From: Microglena sp. YARC
Lineage: Eukaryota; Chlorophyta; Chlorophyceae; Chlamydomonadales; Chlamydomonadaceae
Assembly: GCA_022414725.1 (NCBI GenBank)
Contig: CM039464.1
Location: 7,162,113-7,226,112, forward strand
Length of the DNA: 64,000 bases
Direction of reading: 5' to 3'
Positions 40,536-51,910 of this stretch are shown here, piece by piece (position 1 is the first letter of the stretch; each line of letters opens with the position of its first letter). Under the pieces are notes generated by a model. That model was not told the DNA's origin. It searched no databases and saw nothing but the letters and a program-made list of their open reading frames with translations. The position numbers and the translations under genes are program-made.

Positions 40536-42220
40536 ATGCAGTTGAGGAGTAGGGTCAGTCAGACGAAGCCAAATGCATTTTTGCCGCCTTTTGTATTTTA
40601 TAAATCATTAAAATCAAAAGCACCCAGGTCCTGCACTTTGGGATTAGGGTGAGTCAGACGGAGCCAGACACATTTTCAAATAATTAAATAGGAAAATCAA
40701 GGAAGTCACTTTTTCAGTCGCCACTCACAAGCACACCCAAGTTCTAAAGCGGGGCATTGGGGTGGTGAGATTGGGATGGTGAGTCAGACAATGTGAAAAG
40801 CATTTCTGATGACAATTTATTCAAAGAATTCAATTCAAAAATCAGGAAATTCGCATTTCGAACACAACCGGTACCCACAAAAATCAGGAAATTCGCATTT
40901 CAAACACACCTGGTACCCACAAACACACTCGGGTGCTGAAGTTGGACATTGGGGTGATGAGATTGGGATGGTGAGTCAGACGAAGTGAAACGCATTTCGG
41001 ATGACAATTTATTCAAAGAGTTCAATTCAAAAATCAGGAAATTCGCATTTCAAACACACCTGGTACTCACAAAAGCACCCAAGTTCTGAAGTGGGGCATT
41101 GCAGGGATATTTTTTCTGCTGTATATAGCGATCGCTAGTTTTTTGACCCCGTTTTGGAGAAATTATCGCTACAAAAAAGTTTTTAAAAAAAGTTTTTTTG
41201 CGTGTGCCCCAAATGGCCCCAAAAAGCTACAAAAAGCACCAAAACGGTGTCCCTGGAGGAGGCCTACAACCATCAAGTTAGGAGAAACCCACTTTCAGAT
41301 TTGAAAAAGCAATCACTGGGGCATTGGGGTGGTTAGATTGGGGTGGTGAGATTGGGGTGGTGAGATTGGGGTGGTGAGATTGGGGTGGTGAGTCAGACGA
41401 AGTGAAACGCATTTCGGATGACAATTTATTCAAAGAATTCAATTCAAAAATCAGGAAATTCGCATTTCAAACACAATTGGTACCCACAAACACACTTGGG
41501 TGCTGAAGTGGGGCATTGGGGTGGTGAGATTGGGGCGGTGAGATTGGGGCGGTGAGATCGGGGTGGTGAGATTTGGGTGGTGAGATTGGGGGTGGTGAGA
41601 TTGGGGTGGTGAGATTGGGGTGGTGAGATTGGGGTGGTGAGATTGGGGTGGTGAGATTGGGGGTGGTGAGATTGGGGTGGTGAGATTGGGGTGGTGAGAT
41701 TGGGGTGGTGAGATTGGGGTGGTGAGATTGGGGTGGTGAGATTGGGGTGGTGAGATTGGGGTGGTGAGATTGGGGTGGTGAGATTGGGGTGGTGAGATTG
41801 GGGTGGTGAGATTGGGGTGGTGAGATTGGGGTGGTGAGATTGGGGTGGTGAGATTGGGGTGGTGAGATTGGGGTGGTGAGATTGGGGTGGTGAGATTGGG
41901 GTGGTGAGATTGGGGTGGTGAGATTAGGGTGGTGAGATTGGGGTGGTGAGATTGGGGTGGTGAGATTGGGGTGGTGAGATTGGGGTGGTGAGATTGGGGT
42001 GGTGAGATTGGGGTGGTGAGATTGGGGTGGTGAGATTGGGGTGGTGAGATTGGGGTGGTGAGATTGGGATGGTGAGTCAGACAAAGTGAAATGCATTTCT
42101 GATGACAATTTATTCAAAGAATTCAATTTCCGTTTTCAGTTGTGTCAAAAGCGCAACCCAAAAGGAGGAAGTTGCCCTAAAAGCACAACCCAAAATGACA
42201 AATATAGTACCCTGCTACTC
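40536..42220 (-). repeat. Acceptor-side repeats of the UBA exon and GAGATTGGGGTGGT minisatellite
   Basis: Five units, near 40625, 40740, 40930, 41090 and 41500, carry on the minus strand GTCTGACTCACC, CCCAATG(T/C)CC, CTTCAG and CACCC(G/A)AGTGTGTTTGTGG. They are copies of the acceptor and first 25 bp of the exon. They are spaced by TTTATTCAAAGAATTCAATTC. At 41513-42075 a 14/15-bp motif GAGATTGGGGTGGT within the unit has expanded to about 38 copies. 41105-41300 is unique. Confidence 0.85.
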
Positions 42221-42660
42221 ACATGCACTCCAGTAGCCAAGTTTCTCCGCAGCGCGCAGATTTCCGTTTTCAGTTGAGTCAAAAGCGCAACCCCAAAGGA
42301 GGCAGTTGCCCTAAAAGCGCGACTCAAAATGACAAAATGTAATACCCGGCTCACATGCACTCCAGCAGCCACTCCTCACACCCTGCCCCTCACAGGCACA
42401 CTGCTCTTCAGGAGCTGTGTCAGCATTCGATGCACTACAATCGCTAGCTGATGCACTACAATCGCTAGCTGATGCACCCATACTCCCTCCCCCCCACAAG
42501 GCGTACTACTCACATGCACTCCTGTAGCCGATTTTAGTGCTTCTATAGCTTTTTATAGCTTTCTATAGCTTTTTATAGCTTTTTATAGCTTTTTATAGCT
42601 TTTTGTAGCTCTTTATAGCTATATATAACGGAAAAACAAGTCCCTTGGCGTACTACTCAC
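42221..42660 (-). repeat. Donor-side duplicates of the KRGAKRK exon
   Basis: Near 42224, 42353 and 42510 the plus strand repeats CTACTCACATGCACTCC(A/T)G(C/T)AGCC. On the minus strand this is the exon end GGCTG(C/T)TGGAGTGCAT followed by GTGAGTAG. Between the copies lie AAAAGCGCAACCC duplications and a TTTTTATAGC array at 42540-42620. Confidence 0.85.
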
Positions 42661-42798
42661 ATGCACTCCAGCAGCCGAGGCTTTCCGCTTGGCCCCCCGT
42701 TTAGGGTGTACTGCTTGTGGTACTGCTTGAGGCACATCCTGTTTCATTGGTGCCTTGCCGATGTCCTTTTCGTCATCAGAGTTGTCAGAATGCTCTTC
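42661..42798 (-). CDS. Exon: acidic start then basic Pro/Gln segment
   Basis: 138 bp, phase 0 at both ends, acceptor CCACACAG and donor CAT-GTGAGT. It codes EEHSDNSDDEKDIGKAPMKQ, DVPQAVPQAVHPKRGAKRK and ASAAGVH. The acidic Ser/Asp stretch resembles CK2-type linkers and PKRGAKRK a nuclear localisation signal (inference). It joins upstream to EGEEEE of the exon at 50362 and downstream to DLGAFVADED of the UBA exon, all in phase. Confidence 0.72.
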
Positions 42799-44545
42799 CT
42801 GTGTGGGTAAGTTTGTTAGGTTAGTTGAGAGTCTGTTAGGTTAGTTTTTTCCTTTTCGTCATGAGTTGTCAGAGTGCTCCTCCTGTGTGGGTAAGTTTGT
42901 AAGGTTAGTTGGGAGTTTATTAGGTTAGGTTAGTTGGGATTTTGAAAGGTTAGTTGGGATTTTGTTAGGTTAGTTGGGAGTTTATTAGGTTAGTTGGGAT
43001 TTTGTTAGGTTAGTTGGGACTTTGAAAGGTTAGTTGGGATTTTGTTAGGTTAGTTGGGAGTTTGAAAGGTTAGTTATGTCCTTCTTGTTGTCAGAGTCAC
43101 CAGAGTGCTTGTCATCATCAGAGTCACCAGAGTGATCTACCTGTGTGTAAGGGTTCGTTAGGTTAGTCCTTGTCATCATTAGTCACCTGTGTGGGCAAGT
43201 TAGTTAGGTTAGTTATGTCCTTTTCATCATTAGAGTCACCAGAGTGCTCTACCTGTGTGGGCAAGTTAGTTCAGTTAGTTAAGAGTTTGTTAGGTTAGTC
43301 CTTGTCATCATCAGAGTCACCAGAGTGATCTACCTGTGAGGGCAAGTTAGTTAGGTTAGTTATGTCCTTTTCATCATCAGAGTTCCCAGAGTGCTCTACC
43401 TGTGTGGGCAAGTTAGTTCAGTTAGTTAAGAGTTTGTTAGGTTAGTCCTTGTCATCATCAGAGTCACCAGAGTGATCTACCTGTGAGGGCAAGTTAGTTA
43501 GGTTAGTTATGTCCTTTTCATCATCAGAGTTCCCAGAGTGCTCTACCTGTGTGGGCAAGTTAGTTCAGTTAGTTAAGAGTTTGTTAGGTTAGTCCTTGTC
43601 ATCATCAGGGTCACCAGAGTGATCTACCTGTGAGGGCAAGTTAGTTAGGTTAGTTATGTCCTTTTCATCATCAGAGTTCCCAGAGTGCTCTACCTGTGTG
43701 GGCAAGTTAGTTCAGTTAGTTAAAAGTTTGTTAGGTTAGTCCTTGTCATCATCAGAGTCACCAGAGTGATCTACCTGTGAGGGCAAGTTAGTTAGGTTAG
43801 TTATGTCCTTTTCATCATCAGAGTTCCCAGAGTGCTCTACCTGTGTGGGCAAGTTAGTTCAGTTAGTTAAGAGTTTGTTAGGTTAGTCCTTGTCATCATC
43901 AGAGTTACCAGAGTGATCTACCTGTGAGGGCAAGTTAGTTAGGTTAGTTATGTCCTTTTCATCATCAGAGTTCCCAGAGTGCTCTACCTGTGCGGGCAAG
44001 TTAGTTCAGTTAGTTAAGAGTTTGTTAGGTTAGTCCTTGTCATCATCAGAGTCACCAGAGTGATCTACCTGTGAGGGCAAGTTAGTTAGGTTAGTTATGT
44101 CCTTTTCATCATCAGAGTTCCCAGAGTGCTCTACCTGTGTGGGCAAGTTAGTTCAGTTAGTTAAGAGTTTGTTAGGTTAGTCCTTGTCATCATCAGAGTC
44201 ACCAGAGTGATCTACCTGTGAGGGCAAGTTAGTTAGGTTAGTTATGTCCTTTTCATCATCAGAGTTCCCAGAGTGCTCTACCTGTGTGGGCAAGTTAGTT
44301 CAGTTAGTTAAGAGTTTGTTAGGTTAGTCCTTGTCATCATCAGGGTCACCAGAGTGATCTACCTGTGAGGGCAAGTTAGTTCAGTTAGTTAAGAGTTTGT
44401 TAGGTTAGTCCTTGTCATCATCAGAGTCACCAGAGTGATCTACCTGTGAGGGCAAGTTAGTAAGGTTAGTTATGTCCTTCTCATCATCAGAGTTCCCAGA
44501 GTGCTCTACCTGTGTCGATGTGATTCTTAGGTTACTTGTGATCCT
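42799..44545 (-). repeat. Acceptor-side satellite of the KRGAKRK exon
   Basis: More than twenty alternating units of about 75-85 bp. On the minus strand each reads CCCACACAG or CCCTCACAG, then GTAGAGCACTCTGGGAACTC or GTAGATCACTCTGGTGACTC, TGATGATGAAAAGGACAT and AACTAACCTAAC. These copy the exon acceptor and its first 35 bp. In the middle of the array the two unit types alternate as a regular dimer of about 160 bp. Confidence 0.93.
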
Positions 44546-44979
44546 TAGGTTGGGTAGTAGCTTGGTAGTCATGTCTATCTCCTATTGGATGGACGAAATT
44601 GCTCCTGGACTCCTCGGTATGTACGGGTTGGGGTGTGTAGTGGGGGTGGGTGGAAAGTAGGGGGAGGGATGGGCGGGTGAGGTGGGGGTGGGTGGAAAGT
44701 AGGGGGAGGGGTGGGTGGGTGGGGTGGGGGTGGGTGGGGGTGTGTAGTGGGGGTGGGTGGAAAGTAGGGGGAGGGGTGGGTGGGTGGGGTGGGGGTGGGT
44801 GGAAAGGGAAAGTGGGGATTGGAAAGGGGTGTGAGAGGGGTGGGTGAGGTGGGTGGGGTGGGTGGAAAGGGAAAGGGGGACGGGGGTGATTGGAAAGGTA
44901 ATTTGGGAAATACCTGTGTGGATATGATTATTGTGTTACTTGTGATACTTAGGTTGGGTAGTAGCTCGCTAGTCATGTC
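44546..44979. repeat. GGGTGGGTGGAAAGTAGGGG minisatellite
   Basis: G-rich plus-strand units of GGGGTGGGTGGAAAGTAG and GGTGGGTGGGGT run from 44630 to 44890. Short flanks resemble the acceptor-side units (GTTACTTGTGAT(C/A)CTTAGG). Confidence 0.85.
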
Positions 44980-45164
44980 CAGGGTACTTCCATTGACCAA
45001 ATTGGCCAGCGCTTTAGTGCACTTGAAAAACAAAAAACTGCGCTAAAAAGCGCAAAAATTGCTTGCTGCGGCCACAGGGGGTTGCAAAAACTGCGCGAAA
45101 CGCGCAGTGGGGCTCAAAAAGGCAGCGCGGCAGCGCGCAAAAGCGCGCGCTTGGAAGTACCCTG
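44980..45164. mobile_element. hAT-like MITE, copy D
   Basis: 185 bp, ends CAGGGTACTTCCA and TTGGAAGTACCCTG, flanks GTCATGTC and CTCATGTC (7 of 8). It is inserted in an acceptor-side unit. Confidence 0.9.
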
Positions 45165-45465
45165 CTCATGTCTATCTCATCATCGGAGTCAACAGAGTCC
45201 TCTAAATGTGAGGGCATGTTGGTTGAGAGTTTGTTAGGTTAGTTGGAAGTTACTTAGGTTAGTTGGGAGTTTGTTAGGTTAGTTGGGACTTAGTTCTGTT
45301 AGTTAGGAAGTTATCAGGTTAGGCATGTCTTTGTTATCATCTGAGTCACCAGAGTCCTCTACCTGTGTGGGCAATTTAGTTCAGTTAGTTGGGAGTTTGT
45401 TAGGTTAGTTATGTCCTTCTCATCATCAGAATCAACAGAGTCCTGTAAAATTGCCCCCCCCCCCC

Positions 45466-45504
<39 letters not shown>

Positions 45505-45660
45505 CCCACCCCAACACACCTCCCTAACACAGATGCCATATGGGGTGGGATGTGAGTGTGCGGGGGGGAGGTGTGTGTATAGAAAATAAGGCCATGGTCG
45601 TGAGGGCTGATTAAGTTGGGTACTTGTAGAATTAGATGATCAATGCAGCATGAACACAGT
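45165..45660 (-). repeat. Distal acceptor-side units and CA/C tract
   Basis: Near 45200, 45355 and 45440 the minus strand reads acceptor-like AG or ACAG and then GACTCTGTTGATTCTGATGA, coding DSVDSDDEKDI. These are the most distant copies of the exon start at 42798. A C13 and CACA run lies at 45458-45500. 45500-45660 is unique. Confidence 0.75.
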
Positions 45661-48430
45661 GTCCCTGCTGGTAAAACGATTGCTTGTGGTTCAGTTCATC
45701 AATGCCTTTTCTTTTTAACCCTTCCTGTCACGGTTGGGCAAGTCCCTTACTCCTTTTTGGCCTACCCCTGTCGGTAAAACGATTGCTTGTGGTTCAGTTC
45801 ATCAATGCTTTTTCTTTTTAACCCTTCCTGTCACGGTTGGGCAAGTCCCTTACTCCTTTTTGGCCTACCCCTGTCGGTAAAACGATTGCTTGTGGTTCGG
45901 TTCATCAATGCATCTTCTTTTTAACCCTTCCTGTCACGGTTGGGCAAGTCCCTTTAGCCTATTTAGCCTACCCCTGTCGGTAAAACGATTGCTTGTGGTT
46001 CGGTTCATCAATGCATCTTCTTTTTAACCCTTCCTGTCACGGTTGGGCAAGTCCCTTACTCCTTTTTGGCCTACCCCTGTCGGTAAAACGATTGCTTGTG
46101 GTTCGGTTCATCAATGCATCTTCTTTTTAACCCTTCCTGTCACGGTTGGGCAAGTCCTTACTCCTTTTTGGCCTACCCCTGTCGGTAAAACGATTGCTTG
46201 TGGTTCGGTTCATCAATGCATCTTCTTTTTAACCCTTCCTGTCACGGTTGGGCAAGTCCCTTACTCCTTTTTGGCCTACCCCTGTCGGTAAAACGATTGC
46301 TTGTGGTTCGGTTCATCAATGCATCTTCTTTTTAACCCTTCCTGTCACGGTTGGGCAAGTCCCTTACTCCTTTTTGGCCTACCCCTGTCGGTAAAAACGA
46401 TTGCTTGTGGTTCGGTTCATCAATGCATCTTCTTTTTAACCCTTCCTGTCACGGTTGGGCAAGTCCCTTACTCCTTTTTGCCTACCCCTGTCGGTAAAAC
46501 GATTGCTTGTGGTTCGGTTCATCAATGCATTTCTTTTTAACCCTTCCTGTCACGGTTGGGCAAGTCCCTTACTCCTTTTTGGCCTACCCCTGTCGGTAAA
46601 ACGATTGCTTGTGGTTCGGTTCATCAATGCATCTTCTTTTTAACCCTTCCTGTCACGGTTGGGCAAGTCCCTTACTCCTTTTTGGCCTACCCCTGTCGGT
46701 AAAACGATTGCTTGTGGTTCAGTTCATCAATGCTTTTTCTTTTTAACCCTTCCTGTCACGGTTGGGCGAGTCCCTTACTCCTTTTTGGCCTACCCCTGTC
46801 GGTAAAACGATTGCTTGTGGTTCGGTTCATCAATGCATCTTCTTTTTAACCCTTCCTGTCACGGTTGGGCAAGTCCCTTACTCCTTTTTGGCCTACCCCT
46901 GTCGGTAAAACGATTGCTTGTGGTTCAGTTCATCAATGCTTTTTCTTTTTAATCCTTCCTGTCACGGTTGGGCAAGTCCCTTACTCCTTTTTGGCCTACC
47001 CCTGTCGGTAAAACGATTGCTTGTGGTTCAGTTCATCAATGCTTTTTCTTTTTAACCCTTCCTGTCACGGTTGGGCAAGTCCCTTTAGCCTATTTAGCCT
47101 ACCCCTGTCGGTAAAACGATTGCTTGTGGTTCGGTTCATCAATGCATCTTCTTTTTAACCCTTCCTGTCACGGTTGGGCAAGTCCCTTACTCCTTTTTGG
47201 CCTACCCCTGTCGGTAAAACGATTGCTTGTGGTTCGGTTCATCAATGCATCTTCTTTTTAACCCTTCCTGTCACGGTTGGGCAAGTCCCTTACTCCTTTT
47301 TGGCCTACCCCTGTCGGTAAAACGATTGCTTGTGGTTCAGTTCATCAATGCATCTTCTTTTTAACCCTTCCTGTCACGGTTGGGCAAGTCCCTTACTCCT
47401 TTTTGGCCTACCCCTGTCGGTAAAACGATTGCTTGTGGTTCAGTTCATCAATGCTTTTTCTTTTTAACCCTTCCTGTCACGGTTGGGCAAGTCCCTTACT
47501 CCTTTTTGGCCTACCCCTGTCGGTAAAACGATTGCTTGTGGTTCGGTTCATCAATGCATCTTCTTTTTAACCCTTCCTGTCACGGTTGGGCAAGTCCCTT
47601 ACTCCTTTTTGGCCTACCCCTGTCGGTAAAACGATTGCTTGTGGTTCGGTTCATCAATGCTTCTCTTTTTAACCCTTCCTGTCACGGTTGGGCAAGTCCC
47701 TTACTCCTTTTTGGCCTACCCCTGTCGGTAAAACGATTGCTTGTGGTTCGGTTCATCAATGCATCTTCTTTTTAACCTTCCTGTCACGGTTGGGCAAGTC
47801 CCTTACTCCTTTTTGGCTACCCTGTCGGTAAAACGATTGCTTGTGGTTCAGTTCATCATGCTTTTCTTTTTAACCCTTCCTGTCACGGTTGGGCAAGTCC
47901 CTTACTCTTTTTGGCCTACCCTGTCGGTAAAACGATTGCTTGTGGTTCGGTTCATCAATGCATCTTCTTTTTAACCCTTCTGTCACGGTTGGGCAAGTCC
48001 TTACTCCTTTTTGGCCTACCCTGTCGGTAAAAACGATTGCTTGTGGTTCGGTTCATCAATGCATCTTCTTTTTAACCCTTCCTGTCACGGTTGGGCAAGT
48101 CCCTTACTCCTTTTTGGCCTACCCCTGTCGGTAAAACGATTGCTTGTGGTTCGGTTCATCAATGCATCTTCTTTTTAACCCTTCCTGTCACGGTTGGGCA
48201 AGTCCCTTACTCCTTTTTGGCCTACCCCTGTCGGTAAAACGATTGCTTGTGGTTCAGTTCATCAATGCTTTTTCTTTTTAACCCTTCCTGTCACGGTTGG
48301 GCAAGTCCCTTACTCCTTTTTGGCCTACCCCTGTCGGTAAAACGATTGCTTGTGGTTCAGTTCATCAATGCTTTTTCTTTTTAACCCTTCCTGTCACGGT
48401 TGGGCAAGTCCCTTTAGCCTATTTAGCCTA
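45661..48430. repeat. 103-bp satellite, about 27 units
   Basis: Unit: CCCCTGTCGGTAAAACGATT, GCTTGTGGTTC(G/A)GTTCATCA, ATGC(ATC)TTCTTTTTAACCC and TTCCTGTCACGGTTGGGCAA with GTCCCTTACTCC. Units are nearly identical, with scattered one-base losses near 47775-48010. Boundary units switch to TTTAGCCTATTTAGCC and the dispersed core at 48420. A three-unit array of the same family is at 25964. Confidence 0.96.
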
Positions 48431-49703
48431 CCCCTGGACTGTTACATACCTACATACACACATGCATAACATACATACATACATACACAAACGCACATAC
48501 ATGCACACATTCATACATATACACATACACACACGCACATACATACACACAAATCATACATATATACATACAAACATACACGCAAATACACACACACACA
48601 TTCATACGTATACACATATATACACGCAAATGCATACACATACATACATAACATACATACATATACACAACTGGAACTTACATACACACATACATACACG
48701 CACGTACATACACACATATTCATACATATATACACGCACATACATACATATACACGAGTGCAACATACATACACACATATACGCACACATACACACATAG
48801 CATACATACATACAAAGAACTGCAACATACATACACACACATACATAACATACATACATATATACGACTGCAACATACATACACACATGCATAACATACA
48901 TATATACATACATACATACATACATACATACATACATACATACATACATACATACATACATACATACATACATACATACATACATACATAAACACAACTG
49001 CAACATACATACACACATATATGCACATACATACACACACATGCATAACATACATACATACATACATACATAAACACAACTGCAACATACATACACACAT
49101 ATATGCACATACATACACACGCATGCATAACATACATACATACATACATATAAACGACTGCAACATACATACGCACATACACGCACGTACATACACACAT
49201 TCATAACATACATATGTACATACATACATGCATACATACATATAAACGACTGCAACATACATACACACATACACGCACATGCATACATACATACGTACAC
49301 ACACACACGCATAATATACACATATACATACAGACATACACGCAAATACATACACACACATTCATGCATATACACATATATACACGCAAATACATACACA
49401 TACATACATAACATACATACATATACACAACTGGAACTTACATACACACATACATACACGCACTTACATACACGCACATTCATACATATATACACGCACA
49501 TACATACATACACACATATACGCACACATAACATACATACATACAAACGACTGCAACATACATACACACACATACATACATAACATACAAACATACATAC
49601 ATAAACACGACTGCAACATACATACACACATACATGCACGAACATACACACACATGCATAACATACATACATACATACATATATACATACATACATACAT
49701 ACA

Positions 49704-49737
<34 letters not shown>

Positions 49738-49779
49738 CATACATACATACATACATACATACATACATACATACATACA

Positions 49780-49813
<34 letters not shown>

Positions 49814-49847
49814 CATACATACATACATACATACATACATACATACA

Positions 49848-49881
<34 letters not shown>

Positions 49882-50095
49882 CATACATACATACATACAT
49901 ACATACATACATACATACATACATACATACATACATACATACATACATACATACATACATACATACATACATACATACATACATACATACATACATACAT
50001 ACATACATACATACATACATACATACATACATACATACATACATACATACATACATACATACATACATACATACATACATACATACATACATACA

Positions 50096-50127
<32 letters not shown>

Positions 50128-50361
50128 CACGACTGCAACATACATACATACATACACACACATGCATAACATACATATGTACATACATACATGCATACAT
50201 ACATGTACAAAACTGCAACATACATACACACATACACGCACATGCATACATACGTACACACACATGCATAATATACAAATATACATACATACATACACGC
50301 ACATAACACACATACATATACACGACTGTATCATATATAGATACATACATACACGCCGCAC
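48431..50361. repeat. (ACAT)n microsatellite and degenerate variants, adjoining a donor
   Basis: 1.9 kb of ACAT/CATA with interspersed CACACA and a recurring GACTGCAACATACATACACAC. The purest run is 49660-50125. On the minus strand it begins directly in the donor of the exon at 50362 (GAG-GTGCGGCGTGTATGTATG). Open frames of Tyr-Ile-His-Thr or Met-Tyr-Val-Cys are artefacts. Confidence 0.95.
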
Positions 50362-50701
50362 CTCCTCCTCTTCCCCCTCTGTACTGCTGCCGCTAGCACT
50401 CATATCCAGCGGTACAGATCTCCTCGATTTGCGGCGTGGCTTCGCAGACACACCTGTCCCTTGGCCTGGGCCCCCCTGGTCCCCTCTTCTGCCGCCCCCC
50501 CCACGCCCTGAGCTTGAAGGAGCAGTGTAGGTTGACAGACGCTGTCCATTGGCCTGGGCCCCCCTGGACCCCTCTTCCGCGGTCCCTTGGCCTGGGCCCC
50601 CCTGGACCCCTCTCATGTGCCCACCACCACGCCCTGAGCTTGAAGGAGCGGTGTAGGTTGAGAGACGCTGCCCATTGTGAGTTAGCTTGTGACGGTAGTG
50701 C
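50362..50701 (-). CDS. RGG-rich exon with internal tandem duplication
   Basis: 340 bp on the minus strand after GTGCTTCAG and before GTGCGG. The frame reads HYRHKLTHNGQRLSTYTAPS, SSGRGGG, RGVQGGPGQGT, then a second NGQRLSTYTAPSSSGRGGGG and RRGDQGGPGQGT. It continues AKPRRKSRRSVPLDMSASGS and STEGEEEE. RGG/GRGG stretches typically bind RNA; RRKSRRS is a possible nuclear signal (inference). The two NGQRLSTY blocks are about 125 bp apart in DNA. The exon starts with one leftover base and ends in phase 0, matching the exon at 42798. Confidence 0.65.
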
Positions 50702-51125
50702 CTGAAGCACAAATGTGAGTGAAAATTAGTTAGTTGGTTGGTTGGTTGGTTGGTTGGTTGGTTGGTTGGTTGGTTGGGAGGCAGGTTGAGAGACGCTGGC
50801 CATTGTGCGTAAGCTTGTAAGGGTAGTGGCTGAAGTACACATGTGAGTGTAAATTAGTTAGTTGGTTGGTTGGTCGGTTGGTTGGGCGGTAGGTTGAGAG
50901 ACGCTGCCCATTGTGAGTAAGCTTGTGACGGCAGTGCCTGAAGTACAAATGTGAGTGTAAATTAGTTAGTTGGTTGGTTGGTTGGTTGGTTGGCTGGTTG
51001 GTTGGTTGGTTGGTTGGGAGGTAGGTTGAGAGACGCTGCCCAATGTGAGTAAGCTTGTAACGGTAGTGCCTGAAGTACAATGTGAATGAAAATTAGTTAG
51101 TTGGTTGGTTGGTTGGTTGGTTGGT
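50702..51125 (-). repeat. Acceptor-side copies of the RGG exon with (TTGG)n
   Basis: Three units near 50835, 50945 and 51075 read on the minus strand TACTTCAG, (C/G)CACTACC(G/C)TTACAAGCTT, ACTCACAATGGGCAGCG and TCTCTCAACCT, the exon start, followed by an AACC tract. The translated stretch continues the same frame as Pro-Thr-Asn-Gln repeats. Confidence 0.92.
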
Positions 51126-51910
51126 AAGTCGGTTGGTTTGTTGATTGTCTTTTATTTGGCTTGCAAGGGGGCATTCTGGGTGGGAAGGGTGCTGTAGGAG
51201 GGCAGAAAAGGGTGCTGTAGGCCCCGCAAAGGCCCCCCCAAGGGTGCTGTAGGAGGGCAGAAAGGGTGCTGTAGGCCCCGCAAGCCCCCCCAAGGGTGCT
51301 GTAGGAGGGCAGAAAGGGTGCTGGAGGCCCTGCAAAGGCCCCCAAAGGCCCCTCCAAAGGTGCTGCAGGCCCCACAGAAGGGTCGCAAAGGCCCCCCAAA
51401 GGTGCCACAGGTCCTCACCCCCCCCCCCCCCCAAAAGACCCTCCGAAGGTCCAAAGGCCCCCGAAGGCTTGCCAAGGCCCCCAGAGGTACCTCAGGTCCC
51501 TTAAACCCCCCCACAAGACCCTCCGAAGGTGCCAAAGGCCCCCCCAGAAGGCTTGCAAGGCCCCCCAGAGGTACCGCTCAGGTCCTTAAAACCCCCCGCA
51601 CAAAGACCCTCCGAAGGTGCCAAAGGCCCCCAGAACGGCTTGCCAAGGCCCCAGAGGTACCTCAGGTCCTTAACCCCCCCCAAATAATCCGCTTACATCC
51701 TTTCATTCACTACACTCACGCCCCATGCCATACGATGGCTGTCGACCCTTTTTGGCTTGGCTTGGTTGAGAGGTGGAAGCAATGAGGGGGTCCAGCTTCT
51801 GTCAATAGGGTGTGGATGGGGTAGTGTTGATAGGGTGAATGGGATTGGCTTGGCTTGGTTAAGAGGTGGAAGCAATGGAGGGGGCAAGCTTGTGCACAAA
51901 AAACACAAAT
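51126..51910. repeat. GGGTGCTGTAGG and CCAAAGGCCCCC minisatellites
   Basis: 51180-51420: GGGTGCTGTAGGAGGGCAGAAA units. 51425-51680: three units of ACCCTCCGAAGGTGCCAAAG with AGAGGTACC(G)CTCAGGTCC. 51750-51890: a duplicated TTGGCTTGGCTTGGTT, GAGGTGGAAGCAATG segment. An exon of the SAP/UBA gene may be hidden here, because the phases of the exons at 53219 and 50701 do not join directly. I could not identify it. Confidence 0.75.

Noticed and set aside
33607..44540. Regular direct repeats resembling CRISPR arrays
   Set aside because: Units are contiguous satellites of 74, 80, 103 bp and so on, without unique spacers; no cas-like genes are present and the genome is eukaryotic.
48500..50350. Long Tyr-Ile-His-Thr and Met-Tyr-Val-Cys open frames
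   Set aside because: An ACAT tetranucleotide repeat has no stops in several frames; this is not evidence for a protein.
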